Part shown: piece after piece, positions 1-5,402 of the stretch
Numbering within the stretch: the stretch's first letter is position 1
How the letters are laid out: the number at the start of each line of letters is the position of its first letter
DNA from: Myxococcales bacterium
Lineage (GTDB): Bacteria; Myxococcota; Polyangia; Fen-1088
Direction: 5' to 3'
DNA length: 5,402 bases
Assembly: GCA_003159055.1 (NCBI GenBank)
Contig: PMLH01000559.1
Coordinates: 1-5,402, forward strand
The notes under the pieces: generated by a model
What the model saw: the letters and a program-made list of their open reading frames with translations, nothing else
Told to the model about the DNA's origin: nothing
The model's database searches: none
Position numbers and translations under genes: made by a program

Positions 1-2
1 GC

Positions 3-680
3 TGGCCGCGCAGCGGCAGCGACACAAAGACGACTCCGTACAAGATCGACGCGATTCCCAATCCGAACACCGCCGACACCGGCCATCCCACGGTCTACGA
101 TACCTGGCCGGCTTGCTACGATCCGGCGCACATGCCCGCCAACCCGAACACATACGACCCGGCCGCGGCTGGCTGGGGTGCCATGCCAGGATTGCGCCTG
201 TCGGCATTCATTGACGAGTTCACCCCCAATGGTTTGAAGTACAGCATCTGCGAGCCCGACTTCCAGGCCGCGATGAGCGGCATCGGCAAAGCCATTGCCC
301 AAAAGCAGCAGAACCTCTGCATCAACGACAAGCTATGGGTAGATCCTGCGACCGGGAAGCCCAATTGCCGAGTGGCCTACCGCGATCCCCAGCAGGATCC
401 CAAGGATCCGTCCAAGATAATCTTCGTCGAAGACCCCAAAGGGATGCCGCAGTGTGATCCCGGTACGACGCCAATCACAGGAAGCGTTTCGGAGACATGC
501 TGGTATCTGGCGAACGATCTGGGGATGTGCCCGGTCAACGGTCAATGGATCAGGATTGCCCGGAGTGCAGACGACATAGCGCAGAGGGGCCAGGATCTCC
601 CCGCCGGCACGCAGATCGACATGCAGTGCCGAATCTGCTCCACGTCTCCCTCCGCTGTTCCAGTCGAGGGCTGCAACTGA
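3..680 (+). CDS. C-terminal part of a Cys-rich secreted protein, probably of the myxobacterial vWA-domain type (5' end outside window)
   Basis: The frame is open from the first full codon of the window to a TGA at 678-680, giving 225 visible residues; the true start lies upstream. An ATG at 132 is in frame, but the same reading continues upstream without a stop (including WPACYDP), so it is probably not the start. Ten cysteines in 225 residues, spaced along the whole segment, point to a disulfide-bonded protein outside the cytoplasm. The segment with RLSAFIDEF and then YSICEPDF, followed by a helix-like stretch and NLC, then ETCWYL and a final MQCRIC, resembles from memory the end of large Myxococcota vWA-domain lipoproteins, in which a short helix with an SIC..D motif follows the vWA fold. 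The metal-binding MIDAS part would lie upstream and cannot be seen, so the family name is inference. The Asp-Pro-rich stretch around 385-445 looks like a surface loop. It is convergent with the TAXI gene. Confidence 0.62.
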   Translation, partial: WPRSGSDTKTTPYKIDAIPNPNTADTGHPTVYDTWPACYDPAHMPANPNTYDPAAAGWGAMPGLRLSAFIDEFTPNGLKYSICEPDFQAAMSGIGKAIAQKQQNLCINDKLWVDPATGKPNCRVAYRDPQQDPKDPSKIIFVEDPKGMPQCDPGTTPITGSVSETCWYLANDLGMCPVNGQWIRIARSADDIAQRGQDLPAGTQIDMQCRICSTSPSAVPVEGCN

Positions 681-714
681 GCGGTCGCTTCCCCACCTTC
701 GCAAGTTTGGCGTC

Positions 715-2100
715 TCAGACCACCGGCGGTTGCTCCACCACGCGCGCCTTGTCCGCCAACTGGGCCATGGCGAACAGGCGCTCGCGTACCAGGCGGACGT
801 GGTCGCGGAGCACGTAGAGCTGGTCGCCGAAGGAAGGCGGCGTCTTCATCTCGTTGACCACTTTCTCGATGGCCTCGAAGCGTTGAAGCAGAAGGGTCTG
901 CTCCTCGACCGACGGACGCGCCAGCATGGCGCGCTCGATGGTCATGAGGGCGCCGTACCACTTGTAGATGCGCGAGCGCATCTTCCAGCGATACAGGGCC
1001 GGAACGACTTTGGTCGCCGGAAACACGATGGCCAGCAGTGGAACCAGGACCACGATCAGATGGTCAATAAGGTTCGCGAGCCAGAAGGGCAGTTTTTGGT
1101 AGAGGAAATGGCCGCCCGACTTGTAGAAGCGTTCGGCGTCCGGGCTGATGGGGAAGTCGCGCGCGAGCGGGGCCGGATATTCGCCAGCGTTGCGGTACAG
1201 TCCAGGACCACTGTGGATTTCGCGTGCGGCAGTGATGAGCAGGTCGGACAGGGCAGGATGCAGGTTTCTTCGTGCCACCAGCTCCACCGTCGGCCCGACC
1301 AGGGTCAAGGTGCGCGGAGGCTCGTCTTTGCCAAGGTCATACGCACCTTCGGGTAAGGTCAGCTTGGACAAGAACCGGAACTTGCGCAGATATCCGTCGG
1401 CCTGGCGAAAATTCGCAATCTCGATGTCGTCGATGGCGCGGAGTTTTTTCATGACTTGTGGCGTGGCCGAGTCGCCCATCAGGAATGCAGCATCGATCTT
1501 CCCGGCGATGAGCTCGTCTGCGGCTTCCTCGCCGGAAAGCTCCAGCAGGACCGTGGGCGGGCCGTCCATCTCATTGGCCTTGAGCAATTTGAGAGCGAGG
1601 GTGCGCGCGCCGCTGCCCTCGGGACCGATGGCCAGGCGCTTGCCCTTGAGCTGCGACAGCAGCTCGACCGGTTCCTTGTGACGGTAGTAGACCATCAACG
1701 GCTGCGCGAACATACTGCCGAGCGACATCAGGTGCGAGATGTCGCCACCGTCGGTAAGACCACCCTGCACGAAGCCCACATCCGCTTTGACCTTGGGATT
1801 CTCCAGTTGCTGCAAGTTGTCGACGGCGCCGTGGGACGGCAGAATCACAACCTTCACGCCGTAGCGCTCGATGATCTTCTTGTACTTCTCCGCATTGCTT
1901 CTGTAGCTGCTGCCGTCCGGGCCGCTCAGCATGCGGATGGTGGTCGGGGCGGGGTGGACCAGCTGCTGCGAACCCATGGTCACGAGAACGACAAGCAACA
2001 AGATCGGCAACCAGACATACAAGATTCCGCGTCGGGAAAGCAGAGGAAGTTTCGACGAGGACGTGGACTGGCCGATGCCGTTGGTATTGCGCCTGCTCAT
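715..2100 (-). CDS. TAXI-family TRAP-type solute-binding protein, membrane-anchored with a C-terminal transmembrane segment and cytoplasmic tail
   Basis: Complete gene of 461 aa, read from ATG at 2100 to TGA at 715-717. The start is supported by an AAGGAG Shine-Dalgarno ten bases upstream. Residues 1-24 are a basic, Ser-rich cytoplasmic head; about 26-43 (LPILLLVVLV core) form a signal anchor. Residues 53-335 form the periplasmic type-2 binding fold typical of TAXI proteins: GPDGSSY at 60-66 is the Gly-rich N-terminal strand-loop, followed by VDNLQQL, DVGFVQGG, GKRLAIGPEGSGAR and DAAFLMGD, the usual ligand-cleft elements. A second hydrophobic segment lies at about 346-365, preceded by KLPFWLANLIDHL and followed by the basic KMRSRIYKWY. 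The last roughly 85 residues are charged, helix-rich and probably cytoplasmic. Ordinary TAXI proteins end after the binding domain and work with a fused DctQM-type permease; none is seen here. Ligand unknown. It lies 62 nt downstream of the macro-domain gene on the same strand. Confidence 0.92.
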   Translation of the reverse strand: MSRRNTNGIGQSTSSSKLPLLSRRGILYVWLPILLLVVLVTMGSQQLVHPAPTTIRMLSGPDGSSYRSNAEKYKKIIERYGVKVVILPSHGAVDNLQQLENPKVKADVGFVQGGLTDGGDISHLMSLGSMFAQPLMVYYRHKEPVELLSQLKGKRLAIGPEGSGARTLALKLLKANEMDGPPTVLLELSGEEAADELIAGKIDAAFLMGDSATPQVMKKLRAIDDIEIANFRQADGYLRKFRFLSKLTLPEGAYDLGKDEPPRTLTLVGPTVELVARRNLHPALSDLLITAAREIHSGPGLYRNAGEYPAPLARDFPISPDAERFYKSGGHFLYQKLPFWLANLIDHLIVVLVPLLAIVFPATKVVPALYRWKMRSRIYKWYGALMTIERAMLARPSVEEQTLLLQRFEAIEKVVNEMKTPPSFGDQLYVLRDHVRLVRERLFAMAQLADKARVVEQPPVV

Positions 2101-2110
2101 CTGGGATCAT

Positions 2111-2116
2111 CTCCTT
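2111..2116 (-). promoter_or_regulatory. Ribosome binding site of the TAXI gene
   Basis: The minus strand reads AAGGAG here, a full match to the Shine-Dalgarno core, with ten bases before the ATG at 2100. It is the clearest ribosome binding site in the window and fixes the TAXI start. A nearer ATG overlapping this site is in another frame with no recognisable product. Confidence 0.75.
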
Positions 2117-2162
2117 CGCGCGGTACCGGTCTTGCGGTGGGACACGCCGCGCCCCGCCGATT

Positions 2163-2684
2163 CTACACGGATTCTGTGAGCGCCCGCGCGAGAGCCGCTT
2201 CGACGGACGGGTCGAAAGCAACCAGGAGGACCGTCCGGATGCCTGGACAGGTGGGCAAGGCCCGGCGAATGGCGCGCACCGCGACGCCCGCGGCGCGATC
2301 GATCGGGAATCGGTAGACGCCGCAACTGATGGCGGGAAAGGCGATGCTTCCTAGCCCGTGCTGCTCGGCCAGCTTGAGGGCGGTTTCGTAGCACGAGGCG
2401 AGCAGGGAATCTTCGTTGCGCTGGCCGCCGTGCCACACTGGGCCGACGGCGTGAACGATGAAGCGGGCTGGCAGCCGGAATCCAGGAGTGATTTTCGCGG
2501 AACCGGTCTCGCAGCCGCCGAGCGGACGGCACGCGGCAAGCAGCTCCGGACCCGCGGCTCGGTGAATCGCGCCGTCGACCCCTCCCCCGCCGAGTAGCGA
2601 AGCGTTGGCCGCATTCACGATGGCGTCCACATCGAGCTTCGTGATGTCCCCGCGCACGATTGAGATCTGCGGCACCGATGGCAT
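2163..2684 (-). CDS. Macro-domain protein, MacroD/YmdB-type O-acetyl-ADP-ribose deacetylase
   Basis: Complete gene of 173 aa, the usual length for a single-domain bacterial MacroD-type protein. The family binds ADP-ribose and removes the acetyl group from O-acetyl-ADP-ribose or ADP-ribose from modified acidic side chains, in the cytoplasm. Signature elements are present in order: GDITKL at 12-17, DAIVNAANASLLGGGGVDGA at 20-39, IHRAAG at 40-45, HAVGPVWHGG at 78-87 and FPAISCGVYRFP at 116-127. Asn27 and Asp37 align with the catalytic Asn25 and Asp35 of E. coli YmdB. The substrate loop has Cys121 (SCG) where YmdB has Thr; the flanking Ser and Gly are kept. The ATG at 2684 places GDIT at residue 12, as in homologues, but no strong Shine-Dalgarno precedes it. 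It may be co-transcribed with the TAXI gene 62 nt downstream. Its start faces the receiver gene across 33 nt, so its promoter probably lies inside the annotated 5' part of that gene. Confidence 0.95.
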   Translation of the reverse strand: MPSVPQISIVRGDITKLDVDAIVNAANASLLGGGGVDGAIHRAAGPELLAACRPLGGCETGSAKITPGFRLPARFIVHAVGPVWHGGQRNEDSLLASCYETALKLAEQHGLGSIAFPAISCGVYRFPIDRAAGVAVRAIRRALPTCPGIRTVLLVAFDPSVEAALARALTESV

Positions 2685-2717
2685 CGGGCAAGTCTACCAG
2701 TCTGGCGAACGGGGTCC

Positions 2718-3290
2718 ATGTGTGCACAGCACGGTCAGCACTCGCTGTGGGAGATCGAACGAACCCCGTCCAAAAGAAAACCCCTCAAGTTTGAAACGGA
2801 TTCGCCCGATGCCCGATTTGTGGCCAAAGACCATTCGCCGAATGCGGACCAAGTGAGTTCTGTTTTGGCTGAAAGGGCAGGGGCGAAGCAGGGACACGGA
2901 CCCGCCAGACGCCGCTCGGCGATCCTGCTTGTTGGCGACGAGGCAGGCGCACTGGGGAAGTACGGGCGCTCGCTCACGGCCTGGGGGTATGCGGTCGATC
3001 TGGCGCCCGACGAAGCCACTGCGGTTCGCCTGGCCGACGAGAAGGAATTCGACGTCATTGTCGATGACATCGACATGCGAGACTCCAGCGATGGCGAATC
3101 TCTGCGGCGCCTTCGCGAACGTGACAGACTCGTGCCCGTTGTCGTGCTGTCGAGCGGCCTCGCGTTTGCCAGTGCCCGGGCAGCGATCGATTGTGGCGCC
3201 CACAAGTACCTGGTGAAGCCAGTTTCGGACGAACACCTTCTCGAAGTCCTGGTCGAGGCCATTCGAGATGACGCGCCTCGTGCGCACTAG
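2718..3290 (+). CDS. Single-domain response regulator (receiver domain only), start uncertain
   Basis: Frame of 190 aa from ATG 2718 to TAG 3288-3290. Residues 67-184 form a CheY-like receiver domain: strand 1 ILLVGDE at 69-75, phospho-acceptor Asp117 in VIVDDIDM, switch Ser145 in VVVLSSG, and Lys167 in YLVKPV. There is no output domain, so it would act through a partner, as CheY- or DivK-like proteins do. Three oddities: the first of the two acidic pocket residues is replaced by Gly73; the usual MP after the phospho-Asp is MR; and the loop from Asp117 to Gly126 is one residue longer than in CheY. Residues 1-66 show no recognisable fold. By hand count, GC at third codon positions is about 56% over roughly the first 52 codons against about 72% in the receiver, so translation may start downstream, for example at GTG 2820, GTG 2853 or TTG 2865. 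No clear ribosome binding site decides this. No histidine kinase is visible nearby. Receiver identity is secure; start and partner are not. Confidence 0.85.
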   Translation: MCAQHGQHSLWEIERTPSKRKPLKFETDSPDARFVAKDHSPNADQVSSVLAERAGAKQGHGPARRRSAILLVGDEAGALGKYGRSLTAWGYAVDLAPDEATAVRLADEKEFDVIVDDIDMRDSSDGESLRRLRERDRLVPVVVLSSGLAFASARAAIDCGAHKYLVKPVSDEHLLEVLVEAIRDDAPRAH

Positions 3291-3404
3291 GCGGCTGGGT
3301 CGGCGCGACCGACGGCGACGAGATGGACGGCGATTCTGCGCCGCGCGCGGATAGTGACGCAGTTATCGCTTGCGCACACCGGCATATGGTGCTGTCGACC
3401 AAAG

Positions 3405-3469
3405 ATCGACCTAGAGTTTCGAGTTCGACGCTCTGTCGAGCAGGCTGTCGTTGTCTACTCGAGGTCGAT
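3405..3469. repeat. Nested imperfect inverted repeat in the leader upstream of the GH8 gene
   Basis: Left arm 3405-3417 (ATCGACCTAGAGT) and right arm 3457-3469 (ACTCGAGGTCGAT) are complementary at 12 of 13 positions; the only mismatch is 3413 against 3461. The 39-nt interior contains a second hairpin at 3423-3441, with a 7-bp stem (one G-U pair) and loop GCTCT. The structure ends 32 nt before the preferred ATG of the GH8 gene. No T-run follows, so it does not look like an intrinsic terminator. It could be an operator, a structured 5' leader or a palindrome of another kind; the role is inference. Confidence 0.55.
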
Positions 3470-3501
3470 TGTGCGAGATTATCTGGTTGTTTGGTGAAGC
3501 A

Positions 3502-5070
3502 ATGATGTACCCGGCAGTCTCTGGAATGTTGCGCAAGTCGACCAACCTCGGGTCGTGCGTTGCAATTGCGTTGGTTCTTTCTGGCGCCGCCTGCAGGCCC
3601 GAGGATACCGTGTTCTTTGGCGATGCCAGTGCGGGGGCCGGGCGCGATGCGGCACGAGACGCAGGCGATGCGCCGTCGGCCCCCGGTGATTCTCCAGTGG
3701 CTCCCGACTTGGGCAAGGACAGCGCCTCTGACCCAGATCCGGGTTCCGGGAAGGATGTCGCCCCGGAATTCGGCACCGACGCCACGCCGGACGCAGCGCC
3801 TGACGGAATTCCGGATGTCAGCCCAGACGGCGTGCCCGATCTTGGTCCCGACATGGGCCCCGACGCCGCGCCGTCGTGTGTGACCACGCCCGTGCCGCAG
3901 GCGAAGTTTCCGTTCCCGCAGAATCGCTTCGGATCGAACTGCATCCGTCCGACGAACTACAGCAACGACGATGTTCAGCGCGCCTACTGCAAGTGGAAGA
4001 ACGACACCGTGACCAACAGCGGGGTTGGCGGATGCTCAAAGGGCGGCTGTTTCCGGGTGAAACGCCCCAACGAGCCCGGAACACTCGACAAGGATTCGAC
4101 AGTGTCTGAAGGCGTCGCCTACGGGATGCTGATCGCCGTGTACATGAACGACCAGGCGCTGTTCGACGGACTGTGGAAGTACGAGCAGCAGTTCCTCGAC
4201 CAGCACGGCCTGATGAACTGGTACATCAAGGCCGACGGTTCGGGGATCGGCAGCGGTGGCGGCGGTGGGGCCACCGACGCTGATCAGGACATGGCCTTTG
4301 CGCTGCTCATGGCCGACAAGCAGTGGGGCGGTCAGGGCTCGCTCGACAAGGCCTATCTCGACTACGCCAAGGGCCAGATCACCAACATCTGGAACAACGA
4401 AATCGTGGACTCCAAGGGCGTGAAACCGGGAGATACCTGGGGCGACTGGACCACGATTAACATCTCGTACTTTGCGCCTTCCTACTACAAGGCCTTTGCC
4501 GCCGTCGATTCGGGGCACGCGTGGTCCCAGGTCAACACCACTTCCTATGACACCATCACCAACACCTTGAACTCGGCCAATGGCAATCAAAACAACGGTC
4601 TGGTTCCCGCGTGGTGCTCGTGCGGAACCTCTTCGTGCTCGCCGAACGCGAATGCGTGGGGTGATAAGCCCGGTCAATCGCCGACCTACTACCAGTATGA
4701 TTCCTGTCGTACGCCCTTCCGCGTCGGGCTCGACTACTGTTGGAACGGCAATTCCCGGGCGAAGGACTACGTTGCCAAGACCAGCTCATTCTTCGGCGGC
4801 ATCGGCGCCAGCAATATCGTCGACGGGTACGACCTGAACGGCAAGACACACGCATTCAGCTCGGGCAAGTCCGCGGCCTTCATCGGTACGGCCGCAGTGG
4901 GCGCGCTGAGCTCGAGCAGCTACCAGTCATTCATCGACGACGCCTACGCCTCGGTGGCCACCTTGCAAGACCTGACCGGTGGGACGTACTACGAGGAGTC
5001 CTGGACCGTGCTCTCACTTCTAGCGCTGACCGGAAACTTCTTCGACTTCACCGCCCCTCCCACGAATTGA
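3502..5070 (+). CDS. Secreted glycoside hydrolase family 8 (endoglucanase-type) lipoprotein with Pro-Asp linker
   Basis: 522 aa from ATG 3502 to TGA 5068-5070. Residues 9-31 form a signal peptide (MLRKSTNLG, then a hydrophobic run) ending LSGAAC; Cys31 may be lipidated, although Gly at -3 makes the lipobox imperfect. Residues about 37-124 are an Asp/Pro/Ala-rich linker with PDxx repeats. The GH8 (alpha/alpha)6 domain covers about 126-520: SEGVAYGML contains the catalytic acid Glu203, and the family signature ATDADQDMA..LL..DKQW at 257-275 fits the GH8 pattern exactly. YDSCRTPFR has Asp400, the likely base by analogy with Clostridium CelA. The family cleaves beta-1,4 links in cellulose, xylan, lichenan or chitosan; the substrate here cannot be told. 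Ten cysteines follow the linker, suggesting disulfides. No carbohydrate-binding module and no cellulose synthase genes are seen. GGTGA at 3493-3497 favours ATG 3502 or 3505. A TTG at 3451 is in frame but falls inside the inverted repeat, and ATG 3526 would also keep the signal peptide. Confidence 0.94.
   Translation: MMYPAVSGMLRKSTNLGSCVAIALVLSGAACRPEDTVFFGDASAGAGRDAARDAGDAPSAPGDSPVAPDLGKDSASDPDPGSGKDVAPEFGTDATPDAAPDGIPDVSPDGVPDLGPDMGPDAAPSCVTTPVPQAKFPFPQNRFGSNCIRPTNYSNDDVQRAYCKWKNDTVTNSGVGGCSKGGCFRVKRPNEPGTLDKDSTVSEGVAYGMLIAVYMNDQALFDGLWKYEQQFLDQHGLMNWYIKADGSGIGSGGGGGATDADQDMAFALLMADKQWGGQGSLDKAYLDYAKGQITNIWNNEIVDSKGVKPGDTWGDWTTINISYFAPSYYKAFAAVDSGHAWSQVNTTSYDTITNTLNSANGNQNNGLVPAWCSCGTSSCSPNANAWGDKPGQSPTYYQYDSCRTPFRVGLDYCWNGNSRAKDYVAKTSSFFGGIGASNIVDGYDLNGKTHAFSSGKSAAFIGTAAVGALSSSSYQSFIDDAYASVATLQDLTGGTYYEESWTVLSLLALTGNFFDFTAPPTN
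3787..3873 (+). repeat. In-frame 12-bp PDxx repeat in the GH8 linker
   Basis: Seven consecutive tetrapeptides starting Pro-Asp (PDAA, PDGI, PDVS, PDGV, PDLG, PDMG, PDAA), then a final Pro, occupy residues 96-124 of the GH8 protein. The Pro and Asp codons recur every 12 bases, while the other two residues and the third codon bases vary. The period is therefore kept at the protein level rather than as identical DNA. It probably forms an extended, acidic spacer holding the catalytic domain away from the cell surface. Confidence 0.85.
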
Positions 5071-5112
5071 AGGGAGTTGCTGCAAGAACGGGCCGGCCGA
5101 GCCGCTGTGGCG

Positions 5113-5402
5113 CTATCCGCCTTCGAGAACGCGCGTGGTGCCGGAGACGGTGCTTTCGACCAGCAGGCGCTTGGCGAAGGCCTGCGCCTCGTCGAGACGG
5201 GTGGCGAAGATGGCCTCCTGGACGCGCGGCAAGTAGCGCGCGCTCATGCTGAACTTGCGCACGCCGATGCCCAGCAGGAAGCGCACGAAGCGCGGGTCGT
5301 GCGCCATGTCGCCGCACACAGATACTTCGCGGTTGTGGCGCAAGGCCCCGGCGATGGCTCGATTGAGTCCGCGCAGGACGGCGGGGTGATGCGGAACGTA
5401 CA
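5113..5402 (-). CDS. C-terminal end of a PEP-protein phosphotransferase (PTS Enzyme I family; N-terminus outside window)
   Basis: The minus-strand frame is open from the window edge to a TAG at 5113-5115, giving 95 residues. The order of motifs matches the end of the PEP-binding TIM-barrel domain of Enzyme I: HPAVLRGL, then VSVCGDMAHDP, LLGIGV, FSMSARYLPRV, and a short charged helix. Cys29 of the fragment (codon 5314-5316), in VCGDMA, aligns with the active-site Cys502 of E. coli Enzyme I. Enzyme I takes the phosphate from PEP and passes it to HPr, feeding sugar uptake or the nitrogen-type PTS. This fragment cannot separate PtsI from PtsP; the regulatory N-terminal domains that would decide lie outside the window. 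PEP synthase is less likely because it lacks the CGEMA-type motif. It is convergent with the GH8 gene, with 42 nt between the stops and no clear terminator there. Confidence 0.85.
   Translation of the reverse strand, partial: YVPHHPAVLRGLNRAIAGALRHNREVSVCGDMAHDPRFVRFLLGIGVRKFSMSARYLPRVQEAIFATRLDEAQAFAKRLLVESTVSGTTRVLEGG

Noticed and set aside
681..714. Possible terminator between gene 1 and the TAXI gene
   Set aside because: The best pairing I could draw is two broken 3-bp stems without a T-run.
1456..2316. Long plus-strand frame (286 codons) opposite the TAXI and macro genes
   Set aside because: It lies antisense to two well-recognised proteins, crosses their boundary and has the Arg/His/Gln-rich composition expected of a shadow frame in GC-rich DNA.
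2107..2727. Minus-strand frame of 206 codons overlapping the macro gene
   Set aside because: It is the neighbouring frame of the macro gene; its product is Arg-rich with no motif, whereas the macro frame has the full family signature.
2721..2728. TGTGCACA palindrome near the receiver ATG as an operator
   Set aside because: Eight bases with no extension of the arms and no second copy seen; too short to support.
3298..3310. Inverted repeat GGTCG-GCG-CGACC just after the receiver gene as a terminator
   Set aside because: The stem is only 5 bp with a 3-base loop and no T-run follows.
3451..3501. TTG at 3451 as the start of the GH8 protein
   Set aside because: It would add 17 residues ahead of a normal signal peptide, lies between the arms of the inverted repeat, and has no good ribosome binding site, while ATG 3502/3505 has GGTGA at suitable distance.
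4036..4677. Antisense frame of 213 codons inside the GH8 gene
   Set aside because: It mirrors the conserved GH8 catalytic region and has no recognisable domain.
5071..5112. GGCCGGCC palindrome between the convergent GH8 and Enzyme I genes as a bidirectional terminator
   Set aside because: It is an 8-bp self-complementary GC word with no usable loop and no T-tract on either strand; such words are common in GC-rich DNA.

Overview
The window is a GC-rich, gene-dense stretch of bacterial chromosome. It holds four complete protein genes and two genes cut by the window edges. The secreted or lipoprotein-type products with Asp/Pro/Ala-rich linkers, the Cys-rich vWA-type secreted protein end, the orphan receiver-domain protein and the TAXI-type binding protein without a visible permease together suggest a Myxococcota (deltaproteobacterial) genome. 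That assignment is inference from gene style; no taxonomic marker is present.

Layout. (1) Positions 3-680 (+): the 3' end of a Cys-rich extracytoplasmic protein, resembling the C-terminal part of large vWA-domain proteins common in Myxococcota. (2) Positions 715-2100 (-): a complete membrane-anchored TAXI-family TRAP-type solute-binding protein, convergent with gene 1 across a 34-nt gap. (3) Positions 2163-2684 (-): a macro-domain protein of the MacroD/YmdB O-acetyl-ADP-ribose deacetylase type, 62 nt upstream of the TAXI gene on the same strand and possibly co-transcribed with it. (4) Positions 2718-3290 (+): a single-domain response regulator receiver protein, divergent from the macro gene. 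(5) Positions 3502-5070 (+): a secreted, probably lipid-anchored glycoside hydrolase family 8 enzyme with a PDxx-repeat linker. It follows a 211-nt non-coding leader that contains a nested inverted repeat. (6) Positions 5113-5402 (-): the C-terminal end of a PEP-protein phosphotransferase (Enzyme I family), convergent with the GH8 gene.

The genes do not form an obvious single pathway. The macro/TAXI pair could be a two-gene unit. The receiver protein and GH8 are co-directional but separated by a structured leader, so GH8 probably has its own promoter. I see no RNA genes, insertion sequences, CRISPR arrays or phage genes. The items most worth a second look are the nested inverted repeat upstream of GH8, the orphan TAXI protein with a C-terminal membrane segment and cytoplasmic tail, and the receiver protein whose acidic pocket and start are atypical. 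I found no convincing new multi-gene system.
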